A stretch of DNA of 64,000 nt from Paenibacillus barcinonensis (GTDB lineage: Bacteria > Bacillota > Bacilli > Paenibacillales > Paenibacillaceae), in assembly GCF_003217495.1 (NCBI RefSeq), contig NZ_QJSW01000006.1, positions 186,001-250,000 on the forward strand, read 5' to 3'. The notes under the pieces are model-generated. The model was not told where the DNA came from. It ran no database searches and worked only from the letters and a program-made list of their open reading frames with translations. This document shows, piece by piece, positions 16,577 through 25,477 of this stretch (positions within the stretch are counted from its first letter, which is position 1; each line of letters begins with the position of its first letter). Made by a program: the position numbers and the translations under genes.

Positions 16577-16638
16577 ATTCCTCCTATTGTCGATAAATTC
16601 GGTTGGCGAACCAAATTTATTGTAACATTAGGAGGAAT
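16577..16638 (-). promoter_or_regulatory. Leader hairpin that hides the tnpA ribosome binding site
   Basis: On the plus strand ATTCCTCCTA (16577-16586) is fully complementary to TAGGAGGAAT (16629-16638). Inside, ATAAATT (16593-16599) pairs with AATTTAT (16614-16620), and GGTT (16601-16604) with AACC (16609-16612). In the tnpA message the AGGAGG is therefore locked in a stem. A similar leader structure is known to hold down translation in enterobacterial IS200. Confidence 0.8.
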
Positions 16639-16669
16639 TTTTTTTCATACATCGCTGAAAGCTATCCCG

Positions 16670-16692
16670 AACCATACGCATAGCGTATGGTT
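16670..16692 (+). terminator. Hairpin with T-run upstream of the IS element
   Basis: AACCATACGC (16670-16679) and GCGTATGGTT (16683-16692) form a perfect stem with a three-base loop, followed on the plus strand by TTCTTTTG. Oriented to stop plus-strand transcription, that is, antisense to tnpA. Confidence 0.55.
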
Positions 16693-16702
16693 TTCTTTTG
16701 AC

Positions 16703-16734
16703 AAAAAAACGTTACCGACATTAAGCCGATAACG
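16703..16734 (-). terminator. Terminator after glnQ
   Basis: On the minus strand CGTTATCGGC pairs with GTCGGTAACG (two G-T pairs) around a five-base loop, followed by seven T. It is about 45 bases beyond the glnQ stop codon. Confidence 0.85.
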
Positions 16735-16776
16735 CTTTGATGAATGCACCTTATTTGAGATATTCACACTTCGTGG

Positions 16777-17499
16777 TTAGAGAACCTTCGCAAGAAAATC
16801 TCGGGTACGTGCATGCTTAGGAGCACCAAACACCTCATCAGGTGTCCCCTCTTCAACGATCACCCCGCCGTCCATAAACAGGATGCGGTCACCAACCTCA
16901 CGTGCAAAGCCCATCTCATGTGTAACAATAACCATCGTCATGCCACCTTCAGCCAGGCGTTTCATAACTTCCAGCACCTCTCCGACCATTTCCGGGTCAA
17001 GCGCTGACGTCGGCTCATCAAACAGCATCACATGCGGCTGCATCGCAAGAGCTCTTGCAATCGCAATCCGTTGCTTTTGTCCACCAGAAAGCTGGTTTGG
17101 ATACACGTCTTTTTTATCTGCCAAACCAACGGTGTTCAAAAGATCTTCCGCAATTTGATTTGCTTCGTCGATGGATTGTTTCTTCACCTTAATCGGAGCA
17201 ATCGTGATATTTTGCATCACCGTTTTATGTGGGAACAGATTAAAATGCTGGAACACCATGCCCATTTTTTCACGAGTAGCGTTGATATTGTGCTTAGGGT
17301 CTGTGATGGACACACCCTCAAATTCAATCTGACCCGAGCTTGGCTGCTCCAACAGGTTCAAACAGCGCAGAAACGTACTTTTCCCTGAACCCGAAGGACC
17401 GATAACTACGACGACCTCACCTTTCCCGATGGATACGTCAATGCCTCTCAGAACATCATTTTTACCATATGATTTGTGTAATTGTCTAACGTCTATCAC
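16777..17499 (-). CDS. glnQ: Polar amino acid ABC transporter ATP-binding protein
   Basis: A 240-residue ATPase with Walker [10 protein letters not shown] (about 35-43), Q-loop [10 protein letters not shown], signature [16 protein letters not shown], Walker [15 protein letters not shown], and the switch histidine in VTHEMGFA. This is the GlnQ/ArtP class that energises polar amino acid uptake. The likely start is the GTG at 17499 ([12 protein letters not shown]), which overlaps the end of the permease gene by 14 bases. An upstream in-frame start would add ten residues that no relative has. It works with the fused binding protein/permease encoded just upstream. Confidence 0.92.
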   Translation of the reverse strand: MIDVRQLHKSYGKNDVLRGIDVSIGKGEVVVVIGPSGSGKSTFLRCLNLLEQPSSGQIEFEGVSITDPKHNINATREKMGMVFQHFNLFPHKTVMQNITIAPIKVKKQSIDEANQIAEDLLNTVGLADKKDVYPNQLSGGQKQRIAIARALAMQPHVMLFDEPTSALDPEMVGEVLEVMKRLAEGGMTMVIVTHEMGFAREVGDRILFMDGGVIVEEGTPDEVFGAPKHARTRDFLAKVL

Positions 17500-18952
17500 T
17501 TGCACCCAACTTCCTTTCCAAACGTCCAAGCAGCTTGGACAAAATAAATGTCATAACAAAGTAAATCGCTGCTGCAATAATGAACGGGTTCAGACCCTGG
17601 AATGTAAGATTTTTGACTACACTTGCCTGATACATAATATCTACCATACCGATGACCGAGATGATTGAAGATTCTTTGATGATCGTGACAAATTCGTTAC
17701 CGATTGCCGGCAACACAGCCTTGAAGGCTTGTGGCAAAATAATGTAACGCATCGCTGCGCCTCGACCCATTCCGAGTGAACGAGCGGCCTCCAGTTGGCC
17801 ACGATCCACGCCTTGAATCCCCGCACGGAAAATTTCAGCAAGATATGCACCGCTGTTAATTGACAGCGTCATGATGCCCGCTTGCAGCGCCGTGAAGTTG
17901 ATTCCAAAAGTTAAAGACACTCCATAGTAGATGATCATGAGTTGCACCAGCATTGGCGTACCCCGTATCACCTCAACATAGGTGGTTCCAATCCAGCGTA
18001 GAATCGCCATATTGTGAAGACGGAACAGGCAGATAATCAAACCGATGATTACCCCGAAAAATACACCTAAAGCGGACAATAGGAGTGTATAGCCGATACC
18101 TGTTGCGTACAACCCCTTATACTGCCAGAATAATTGGAAGATGTTCTGCTTTTTATTGACTTTATCAGCCATCAAGAGACTTGCTTCCGTTACCATCTGA
18201 TTGATTTTATCTTCGCTTTTCAGCCGCTCCAGCGTTTTGTTTACAGCGGTTAAAAGCTCGGTATTTCCTTTACGAATACCAATCGCAGCCTCAACCTGCT
18301 CCTCGTCTGGAACTGCCTTCGCAAGAACAATCATGTCATCAAGATATCCGGCAGCTACCGTATCCTCTACAATCGCCGCATCGACACGTTTCGTCTGCAA
18401 CTGCAGCACGATGTCCGAGATTTTATCCAACGAAGTCAGCTTAGCGCCAGGAATGCCCTGTCCAATCGTTTCTTGAATAGAGCCTTTCTGCACTCCGATT
18501 TTGGCATTTTCCAATGCCTTCATATCCGGATACTTGTCCTTGTCCGCACTACGAACGATAATGACCTGCTTGGATTTATAATATGGATCAGAGAAATCAA
18601 TGCTTTGCTTACGCTCATCCGTTGGTGTCATACCCGAAATCACTAGGTCAACACGACCACTCTGCAGCGCAGGCAAGAGCCCGTCAAAGCCCATATCCTC
18701 GATAACCAGCTCTGCTCCCAGATCCTTGGCAATTTCTTTGGCAATCGCGATATCAAAGCCGACAATTTCATCTTTGCCATTAATGACTTTGTGAAATTCG
18801 TAGGGTGCAAAATCGGCGCTTGTCCCAAGCACCAGCTTCTTGCCGCTTGTTGAGCTGCCTGTAGTTCCACTCGCAAACGCAGCAGGTGCAGCTGCCGTCA
18901 GAAAAAGAAGGAACGTTAACAGCATTACAGTATAACGACTTATTAATTTCAA
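17486..18952 (-). CDS. Fused amino acid-binding protein and ABC permease (GlnHP-like)
   Basis: A 488-residue fusion. Residues 1-28 are a signal sequence. About 35-265 is a family 3 solute-binding domain ([37 protein letters not shown]). About 280-488 is the membrane domain with the EAA loop [22 protein letters not shown]. Binding protein-permease fusions of this kind are known in Firmicutes, for example GlnP. Specific substrate is not decided; glutamine or glutamate is the usual one. Translation starts at a TTG (18952) after AAGGGGAG. A good sigma-A-type promoter and two palindromes lie upstream. Confidence 0.92.
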   Translation of the reverse strand: MKLISRYTVMLLTFLLFLTAAAPAAFASGTTGSSTSGKKLVLGTSADFAPYEFHKVINGKDEIVGFDIAIAKEIAKDLGAELVIEDMGFDGLLPALQSGRVDLVISGMTPTDERKQSIDFSDPYYKSKQVIIVRSADKDKYPDMKALENAKIGVQKGSIQETIGQGIPGAKLTSLDKISDIVLQLQTKRVDAAIVEDTVAAGYLDDMIVLAKAVPDEEQVEAAIGIRKGNTELLTAVNKTLERLKSEDKINQMVTEASLLMADKVNKKQNIFQLFWQYKGLYATGIGYTLLLSALGVFFGVIIGLIICLFRLHNMAILRWIGTTYVEVIRGTPMLVQLMIIYYGVSLTFGINFTALQAGIMTLSINSGAYLAEIFRAGIQGVDRGQLEAARSLGMGRGAAMRYIILPQAFKAVLPAIGNEFVTIIKESSIISVIGMVDIMYQASVVKNLTFQGLNPFIIAAAIYFVMTFILSKLLGRLERKLGASDRR

Positions 18953-18991
18953 CCTTGTTCTCCCCTTACAATGCTATAATTACTTTTACGT

Positions 18992-19028
18992 ACTGATTCG
19001 TCAGTCAATGTGTTGATGACTGAGTCAT
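18992..19028. promoter_or_regulatory. Two operator-like palindromes upstream of glnHP
   Basis: ACTGATTCGTCAGT (18992-19005) and ATGACTGAGTCAT (19016-19028). The second overlaps the -10 element and probable transcription start, and the first is 11 bases downstream in the leader. Their placement suits a repressor. Confidence 0.5.
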
Positions 19029-19055
19029 TATAAAGTACAATGCATGATTATGCAA
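19027..19055 (-). promoter_or_regulatory. Sigma-A-type promoter of glnHP-glnQ
   Basis: On the minus strand TTGCAT (19055-19050), 17 bases, TATAAT (19032-19027). The -10 is perfect. Transcription would begin near 19020, leaving a leader of about 68 bases. Confidence 0.75.
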
Positions 19056-19151
19056 TGCATTTTCGAGATCTGATCTTGATGTGTTTCTGAAAAAGCATTG
19101 CAATATGCTATGATTACCAGATCATTTTCATTTTACCTAAGGAGCCTACCT

Positions 19152-20327
19152 ATGACACCCAATAAAACCTTGATATTCAACGTGATTGATCAATATGCTT
19201 CCCGTTTCAAAGACATTTCATCATATATTGGAGCTCATCCTGAACTTGGAAATGAGGAGTATTTAGCCTCCGCCCGCTTGAAGGAAGAACTTTCCTATCA
19301 CGGTTTTGAAGTGCAGGCCCCCGTGCTCGGACTAGAGACCGCCTTCATCGGAACCTACACGTCAAGCAAACCCGGCCCTACCATCGCATTGCTCTGTGAG
19401 TATGATGCCCTACCCGAGATCGGTCACGCCTGCGGCCACCATCTCATCTGTATGATGAGCCTTGGTGCAGCTGTTGGCCTGAAATCCGTTCTGGAGGAGG
19501 TGGGTGGCACAATTAAAGTTTTTGGTACACCAGCAGAGGAAACTCGCGGAGCGAAGGTTCCGATGGCGGAAGCGGGTTTATTTGATACATGCGATGTAGC
19601 TCTAATGGCTCATCCGTTCTATGCGTATGAAAAATCAGGCAGTTCTCTTGCGATTGATGCGGTGCAATTCGAGTTTCATGGAAAATCTTCTCACGCTGCT
19701 GCCAGCCCCCATGAAGGCATTAATGCACTGGATGCCATTATTCAAACATTTAACGGAATTAATGCTTTCCGCCAACAGGTCAAAAGCACCGTTCGCATTC
19801 ATGGCATTATTAACAGCGGCGGTCAAGCGGCAAACATTATCCCGGATTATGCTTCCGCTCAGTTTTATGTTCGCGCTGCAACTCGCAAAGAATTAAATGT
19901 GTTAACCGAACGGGTCATTCAAATTGCACAAGGAGCCGCACTTCAGACAGGCTGCAGGCTTGAAACATCCAATTATGAAACGTCTTACGATGAAATGGTA
20001 ACCAATGAAACCTTTTCTGATGCGTTCAGCCATAATTTGATTGAGCTTGGCATTCCGCAGGAAGAGCTGATCACCGGAAACGATCATGGCTCGATGGATA
20101 TTGGCAACGTCTCCCTGCGTTGTCCAGCCATCCACCCTTACATCAAGGTGGTAGACGAAGTGCACACCCTGCACTCGATCGAATTCCGTGATCTTGCCCT
20201 GCAAGAACGTGCCTTGGATGGCATGATTCTTGGTGCCAAGGCACTAGCCGGGACTGCGTTTGACGTCCTCACCAGACCGGAGCTGCTGCAAGCCATTCGG
20301 GCTGAATTCGAGCAGGTTGCCAAGTAA
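19152..20327 (+). CDS. M20 family metallopeptidase / amidohydrolase
   Basis: A 391-residue enzyme of the M20D type (AbgB / aminoacylase-like). Metal-site motifs are visible: HPELGNEE, EYDALPEIGHACGHH, FGTPAEETRG, and in the lid domain HGKSSHAAASPHEGINALDA. Such enzymes release an amino acid or amine from an acyl or peptide conjugate; the substrate is not determined. I choose the ATG at 19152, preceded by AAGGAG, over an upstream in-frame ATG with no ribosome binding site. It is divergent from the amino acid transporter operon, so the two could share control, but this is only positional. Confidence 0.88.
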   Translation: MTPNKTLIFNVIDQYASRFKDISSYIGAHPELGNEEYLASARLKEELSYHGFEVQAPVLGLETAFIGTYTSSKPGPTIALLCEYDALPEIGHACGHHLICMMSLGAAVGLKSVLEEVGGTIKVFGTPAEETRGAKVPMAEAGLFDTCDVALMAHPFYAYEKSGSSLAIDAVQFEFHGKSSHAAASPHEGINALDAIIQTFNGINAFRQQVKSTVRIHGIINSGGQAANIIPDYASAQFYVRAATRKELNVLTERVIQIAQGAALQTGCRLETSNYETSYDEMVTNETFSDAFSHNLIELGIPQEELITGNDHGSMDIGNVSLRCPAIHPYIKVVDEVHTLHSIEFRDLALQERALDGMILGAKALAGTAFDVLTRPELLQAIRAEFEQVAK

Positions 20328-20350
20328 ATAAGCTCCTTACTGAAAACAAA

Positions 20351-20409
20351 GTCAGCTTGAATGCACGACACGGAATGTTCAATCCTACCTGTCGTCACCT
20401 CAAGCTGAC
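20351..20409. terminator. Bidirectional terminator between M20 peptidase and glgA
   Basis: GTCAGCTTGA (20351-20360) and TCAAGCTGAC (20400-20409), followed by TCTTTTT on the plus strand and by TTTGTTTT on the minus strand. Confidence 0.85.
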
Positions 20410-20452
20410 TCTTTTTCATATTCAGCATAAACAATGCTCACGCAACACTAAA

Positions 20453-21883
20453 TCAAATCTGAATTTGACGGTAAATCTCCATATATTCCTCTGCCGACAC
20501 ATCCCAGCTGTACTCCCCGCCCATTGCATTGCTAACAATCTTCTTCCAGTGATCTGGCTGACGATAAAACTCCTCTGCACGGCGAATTGTGTTCATCATG
20601 TCGTGTGCATTAAAGTTGGTGAAGGAAAAGCCGTTCCCTTCCCCCGTAAACTCATTATAGGCCTGCACTGTATCATTAAGTCCTCCGGTTTCCCTTACCA
20701 GCGGCACACTGCCATAACGCAGTGCCAGAAGCTGGCTGATTCCGCATGGCTCAAACTTCGATGGCATCAGGAAGATATCACTGCCTGCGTAGAAGCGGCG
20801 AGACAAGCCGTCGTTAAACGTAATTTGTGCTGCCATTTTGAGGGGATACCGATTGGCCGCTTCCCGGAACCAATGCTCATATGCCGCATCTCCAGTCCCC
20901 AGCACCGCAAACTGAATATCATCATAATAAAGCAGCTCATCCAGGACACGACATACCAGATCCAGACCCTTGGAGTCTACAAGCCTTGTCACCATCACCA
21001 TCAGAGGCGCGTCAGGACGCACAGGCAGCCCCAGCTCCTTTTGCAGCTCGATTTTATTTTCAACCTTCTTGGAGAGGCTGCTTCTGTAATTAACAGCAAT
21101 TTTATGATCTGTCGCCGGATTATAACTTTTGGTATCAATTCCGTTCACGATGCCGCTAAAGCGGTCTCCCAATGAACTCAGCAGTCCATCCAGCCCATAA
21201 CCATAATGTGAAGTCTGCACCTCTCTTGCATACGTCGGGCTAACAGTAGTTACATGATCAGAGAATACAACGCCTGCTTTCAAGAAATTCACATTCCCGT
21301 AATACTCAGCGCCATGCATCGTGAAATAACGGTCATCCAGCTCCAGAATCTCACTAAATAATTCATGCGGGAATACACCCTGATACAGTAAATTATGTAT
21401 AGTGAACACCGTTCGAATCTCACTATAGAACGGATCCTGAGCATAATGTGCCTTCAAAAGCAATGGAATCATGCCCGCATGCCAATCATGGGTATGCAGA
21501 ACGTCAGGCTTAAAATCTAGCTGAGGTAGTACCTCCAGCACAGCACGGTTGAAAAATGCAAACCGCTCACCATCATCCATATATCCGTAAACCCCGTCCC
21601 GTCCAAAATAATACTCATTATCTACAAAATAAACCGGGATTCCTTCATGCTCTAACATTTCAATCCCGCAGTATGGTCTGCGCCATCCCAATGGAACGTC
21701 CGTCACAAGCACAGGTTTCATCGCCTTTTTGTATTCCTCGGGAATGCCTTTGTATTTCGGCAAAATCACGCGTACATCTGCTCCGCTTTTTTGCAGAGCC
21801 TGGGGAAGAGCACCGATCACATCGGCTAACCCTCCAGTTTTGATAAACGGGTGTGCTTCCGCTGCTGCAAATAAAATGTTCAT
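20453..21883 (-). CDS. glgA: Glycogen synthase (ADP-glucose type)
   Basis: A 476-residue GT5 enzyme. KTGGLADVIGALP (about 16-28) binds ADP-glucose, HTHDWHAGM and FTIHNLLYQG lie in the N-terminal half, and PSKFEPCGISQL and GSVPLVRETGGLNDTV in the C-terminal Rossmann half. It extends alpha-1,4-glucan chains from ADP-glucose. Its start overlaps the glgB stop by four bases, so the two are translationally coupled. The operon ends in a bidirectional terminator. No glycogen phosphorylase gene is in the window. Confidence 0.95.
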   Translation of the reverse strand: MNILFAAAEAHPFIKTGGLADVIGALPQALQKSGADVRVILPKYKGIPEEYKKAMKPVLVTDVPLGWRRPYCGIEMLEHEGIPVYFVDNEYYFGRDGVYGYMDDGERFAFFNRAVLEVLPQLDFKPDVLHTHDWHAGMIPLLLKAHYAQDPFYSEIRTVFTIHNLLYQGVFPHELFSEILELDDRYFTMHGAEYYGNVNFLKAGVVFSDHVTTVSPTYAREVQTSHYGYGLDGLLSSLGDRFSGIVNGIDTKSYNPATDHKIAVNYRSSLSKKVENKIELQKELGLPVRPDAPLMVMVTRLVDSKGLDLVCRVLDELLYYDDIQFAVLGTGDAAYEHWFREAANRYPLKMAAQITFNDGLSRRFYAGSDIFLMPSKFEPCGISQLLALRYGSVPLVRETGGLNDTVQAYNEFTGEGNGFSFTNFNAHDMMNTIRRAEEFYRQPDHWKKIVSNAMGGEYSWDVSAEEYMEIYRQIQI

Positions 21884-23919
21884 GCCTTGGTCCCCCTTTT
21901 TGGTTTAAGCGTGCTGTCCTCAGGGATAGCCTTCACTTTTGTCATTTTCACTTTTTTTTCTGTATTTTTTTTCGATTTCACGGAAGCGCTACCTTCAGCG
22001 CTGGACTCCGTTTTCCGACGTGTAATCTTCTTTAAAATTACGACGCTGAGCGGCGGCAAATCCACTTCCAGGCTGTGTGCATGCCCGTGAAAAGGAATTT
22101 TTTCTGTGGGCAGCTGCATATTATTAGTTATCCCTGAACCACCGTAATGCATGTGATCGCTGTTCAGAATTTCGGTATACATACCGGGACGCATGACGCC
22201 AATCCGGTAACGCTCCCTTTTGACAGGCTGGAAATTAATGAGCACCAGGAGTGTATCCGCAGGTTTTTTTCCTTTGCGCACATATGAAATGACACTCTGG
22301 CCCTGATCATCCGGGGTGATCCATTCATAACCGTCAAAGGAATGATCAAGCTCCCACAAAGCTTTTTCACGGATGTACAGATTAGACAGATCTCGTGCAA
22401 ATTTGTGCAGGCTACGGTGACTGTCATAATCCAGCAAAAACCAGTCCAGTTGATCCTCATCTTTCCATTCGATGAACTGGCCGAACTCTCCGCCCATGAA
22501 TAACAGCTTCTTGCCAGGAAATGTCATGAAATAACCGAGAAACGCGCGCATACCCGCAAATTTCTGCTCATAACTTCCTGGCATTTTGTTCAGAAGTGAC
22601 TTTTTACCATGTACCACCTCGTCATGTGACAGAGGAAGCACATAATTTTCAGAAAAGGAGTATACAACCGGGAATGTCAGCAAATGATGTTTGGAAGCAC
22701 GTTCGTGAAAGTCAGATTCCATGTAATCCAGCGTATCGTTCATCCAGCCCATGTTCCATTTATAGTTGAAGCCCAGACCGCCTTTGTCCACCGGCATCGT
22801 AACCATCGGCCATGCACTGGATTCTTCAGCCATCATTAAAGCATAAGGAAAATATTCGAAAACCGTCGTATTTAACTGCTGTAAAAAAGCTACCGCTTCT
22901 TTGTTCTCCAGGCCACCTTCATCATTGGTACGGTACTGTCCTGGCTTCTTTTCAAAATCAAGACGAAGCATGCTCGTAACTGCATCCACGCGAAGTCCGT
23001 CAAAATGGTACATTTCCATCCAGTACAGCGCATTGGAGATGAGGAAGGAACGCACCTCGGGTTTGGAGTAATCAAAACCAAGTGTGCCCCATCCGGGCTT
23101 TTCGGCTAACATGGGATCAGCATATTCATACAACGGTGTCCCGTCAAACAAACGCAGACCATGCGCATCTTTGGCAAAATGAGCAGGTACCCAATCCAGC
23201 AATACGCCAATACCCGCCTGATGTAACGTATCCACCAGATACATCAGATCTTTAGGATGCCCATAACGGCTCGTTGGCGCGTAAAACCCGGTGTTTTGAT
23301 ATCCCCATGACAGATCATAGGGATGCTCGCTGAGTGGCATCATTTCGACATGGGTGTACTGCATTTCCAGTAAATAAGGAACAAGCAAGTCAGCCATCTC
23401 GCGATAGCTGTATAGACCTCCATCGTCTTTGCGCTTCCACGTTCCCAGATGCATTTCATAAATATGTAAAGGTTTTTTGTAATGTGTGCGCTGCTTGCGT
23501 CTCCACGCACCGTCATTCCATTTGTAACCTTGAATTGAAGTTGTAACGGATGCCGTTTGAGGGCGAACCTCGGCCTGAAACGCATAAGGATCGGCTTTGA
23601 GCATTTCGGTGCCATCTTCCGTTAAAATGCGGAATTTGTATAAAGTACCTTCTTCAATTCCCGGAAAAAAACGACTCCAAAATCCTGATTCGGGTATCTT
23701 ATATAATGGTTCCATTTCACCCTTCCAGCCATTACGGTCCATAGCCAGTCCAACTTCTACGGCATTTGGTGCCCATACGGTAAAGCGGAACCCTTGACGG
23801 TGATCGCGAGTCTCAGGCTGCGCGCCCAACATTCGATAACTGTGATGAAGATTACCTTCATGAAATAAATAAATATGCTCCGGCAAAATATCCAGATGTG
23901 TCAGCGGTTGAATAGCCAA
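21880..23919 (-). CDS. glgB: 1,4-alpha-glucan branching enzyme
   Basis: A 679-residue GH13 enzyme. An N-terminal CBM48-like domain (RMLGAQPE, FTVWAPNAVEV), then the catalytic barrel with the nucleophile region GLRVDAVTSML, acid/base MAEESSAWP, and LSHDEVVHGKKSL. It creates alpha-1,6 branches in glycogen. The C-terminus carries a Lys/Ser-rich tail of about 40 residues after the beta domain. The best start is the TTG at 23919, preceded by AAGGTGA. An upstream in-frame start adds 15 residues without ribosome binding site. First gene of glgBA, divergent from glgC. Confidence 0.94.
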   Translation of the reverse strand: MAIQPLTHLDILPEHIYLFHEGNLHHSYRMLGAQPETRDHRQGFRFTVWAPNAVEVGLAMDRNGWKGEMEPLYKIPESGFWSRFFPGIEEGTLYKFRILTEDGTEMLKADPYAFQAEVRPQTASVTTSIQGYKWNDGAWRRKQRTHYKKPLHIYEMHLGTWKRKDDGGLYSYREMADLLVPYLLEMQYTHVEMMPLSEHPYDLSWGYQNTGFYAPTSRYGHPKDLMYLVDTLHQAGIGVLLDWVPAHFAKDAHGLRLFDGTPLYEYADPMLAEKPGWGTLGFDYSKPEVRSFLISNALYWMEMYHFDGLRVDAVTSMLRLDFEKKPGQYRTNDEGGLENKEAVAFLQQLNTTVFEYFPYALMMAEESSAWPMVTMPVDKGGLGFNYKWNMGWMNDTLDYMESDFHERASKHHLLTFPVVYSFSENYVLPLSHDEVVHGKKSLLNKMPGSYEQKFAGMRAFLGYFMTFPGKKLLFMGGEFGQFIEWKDEDQLDWFLLDYDSHRSLHKFARDLSNLYIREKALWELDHSFDGYEWITPDDQGQSVISYVRKGKKPADTLLVLINFQPVKRERYRIGVMRPGMYTEILNSDHMHYGGSGITNNMQLPTEKIPFHGHAHSLEVDLPPLSVVILKKITRRKTESSAEGSASVKSKKNTEKKVKMTKVKAIPEDSTLKPKRGTKA

Positions 23920-24114
23920 GAGATCACCTTCTTTTCTCCAGAAAATAGATATAACGCTAACCATTACCCCATTTTAGCCAAGTTGAAAAGAAAAATGCTT
24001 TGTTTTAAAAAATGATGTAGTTTTTCAGAATTTTTACAATAACAGTAGTTTCACAGTCCTAGCTTTCGTTTACTAATGTACTACAATGCACAATATTTTG
24101 GGAGGGAAACGATC

Positions 24115-25341
24115 ATGTTTAATAAAGATTGCATCGCTATGCTGTTGGCGGGAGGAGAAGGAAAGCGATTAGCTCCTTTAACCTCAAGAATTGCGAAACC
24201 CGCTGTACCGTTTGGCGGGCACTACCGGATCATTGATTTTCCTCTCAGTAACTGCGTTAACTCTGGGATCGACACTGTAGGAGTTTTGACGCAGTATCAA
24301 GCGGAATCGCTGCACGAACATATTGGTCAAGGAGAGCCATGGTTACATGGTGATTCAATGAGGAGTGGAATATCCTTGCTTCCATCTTATCATACAGGAA
24401 ATGACGAATACTTGGGAACTGCGGATGCCATATTTAAAAATATCGACTATATTGACCAGCAAAACCCCGAAAATGTGCTAATTTTGTCGGGTGACCACAT
24501 ATATCATATGAACTATCGTGAGATGCTCAAGGCACATCAGGCCAACAATGCTTCTGCGACAATCTCGGTTATGGAGGTGCCATGGAACGAAGCGCATCGT
24601 TTTGGCATTATGGCAGCAGATGAGAATCTGCGTGTGACTGAATTTGCGGAGAAGCCTGCTGAACCGAAAAGCAACCTCGCTTCTATGGGTATTTACATGT
24701 TTAATTGGAAATATCTAAAAAGACATTTGCTTGAGGATGCTGCGAATCCAAACTCAAGCCATGACTTTGGCAAGGATGTCATCCCGCAAATGTTAAATGA
24801 AACAAACTCCCTTTACGTATATAATTTTAATGGATATTGGAAAGACGTGGGTACGGTGAAAAGCCTTTGGGATGCACACATGGATCTGCTGTATAACGAG
24901 GAAAACTGGAGCCTGCAACGGGAAGATTGGCCGATGTTTACCCGCGAATGGCGTTTTAAACCTAGCGCAATCAAGATAAGACAGACACAAATGGAGCATC
25001 TCTCCTCCATGGTTCACGACTCTTGTGCCATTGAAGGCCATGCTGAACGCTCCGTAATCTTCTGTGGTGCAGAAGTCGGCAAAGGCTCCGAAGTGCTTGA
25101 TAGTGTTATTATGCCGAATGCACGTGTAGGCCGCGGTGTTCATATTGAACGTGCCATTATTGGCGAAGGAGCCATCATCAAGGACGGTGCAATTGTTAAG
25201 GGTACCGCTGACGAAATTGTTGTTGTTGGACCCAATGAAGTCGTAGCACCTAAACCAGCGGTTCGTACACAGCCAGTGCGTATACTGAAAGAAGTTTACG
25301 AAAAGAGCGGTCGTCTCCGCACAGGCGGATTATCCTCATAA
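24115..25341 (+). CDS. glgC: Glucose-1-phosphate adenylyltransferase
   Basis: A 408-residue nucleotidyltransferase. [14 protein letters not shown] and [20 protein letters not shown] mark the NTP-binding site, [12 protein letters not shown] the metal site, FAEKP the sugar site, and the C-terminal left-handed beta-helix contains [19 protein letters not shown]. It makes ADP-glucose for GlgA. The ATG at 24115 follows GGGAGGG; an upstream in-frame ATG is less likely. The gene is divergent from glgBA across about 195 bases. No glgD is seen, so the enzyme may be a GlgC homotetramer. Confidence 0.94.
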   Translation: MFNKDCIAMLLAGGEGKRLAPLTSRIAKPAVPFGGHYRIIDFPLSNCVNSGIDTVGVLTQYQAESLHEHIGQGEPWLHGDSMRSGISLLPSYHTGNDEYLGTADAIFKNIDYIDQQNPENVLILSGDHIYHMNYREMLKAHQANNASATISVMEVPWNEAHRFGIMAADENLRVTEFAEKPAEPKSNLASMGIYMFNWKYLKRHLLEDAANPNSSHDFGKDVIPQMLNETNSLYVYNFNGYWKDVGTVKSLWDAHMDLLYNEENWSLQREDWPMFTREWRFKPSAIKIRQTQMEHLSSMVHDSCAIEGHAERSVIFCGAEVGKGSEVLDSVIMPNARVGRGVHIERAIIGEGAIIKDGAIVKGTADEIVVVGPNEVVAPKPAVRTQPVRILKEVYEKSGRLRTGGLSS

Positions 25342-25405
25342 TTTCCAATTTCAAAATTGAAAAATAAAGTAATAACGTAAGCTAATGCTCATATTACTAA
25401 ATGAT

Positions 25406-25434
25406 AAGGCGAGCCATGACGGCCCGCCTTTTGT
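25406..25434 (+). terminator. Terminator after glgC
   Basis: AAGGCGAGCC and GGCCCGCCTT pair with one bulge, then TTTG. It lies between the convergent glgC and kinase genes. Confidence 0.7.
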
Positions 25435-25477
25435 TATGCGTTATATCAAGCTGTAGATGAAATTCCCCACATGATCA

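Larger units (their letters stand above)
16001..16653 (-). mobile_element. IS200-type insertion sequence (IS200/IS605 family)
   Basis: The element contains one Y1 transposase gene and no tnpB. As in IS200, it has no terminal inverted repeats but has subterminal hairpins: GCCCTAAAAGGGC (16017-16029), CCCCTAAAGGGG near 16068-16080, and a long leader hairpin (16577-16638). The word GCTGAAAGC occurs in the same orientation on each side (15993-16001 and 16654-16662), which I use as rough boundaries. The ends are inferred, not proven. It lies between the glnQ terminator and the wall gene leader and disrupts no visible gene. Confidence 0.7.

Noticed and set aside
16001..16653. IS605-type element with TnpB and guide RNA
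   Set aside because: Only a Y1 transposase is present. No TnpB frame or omega-RNA-like segment lies within or next to it.
20357..21175. 272-codon open frame opposite glgA
   Set aside because: It overlaps the clear GlgA gene and a terminator, and has no recognisable motif.
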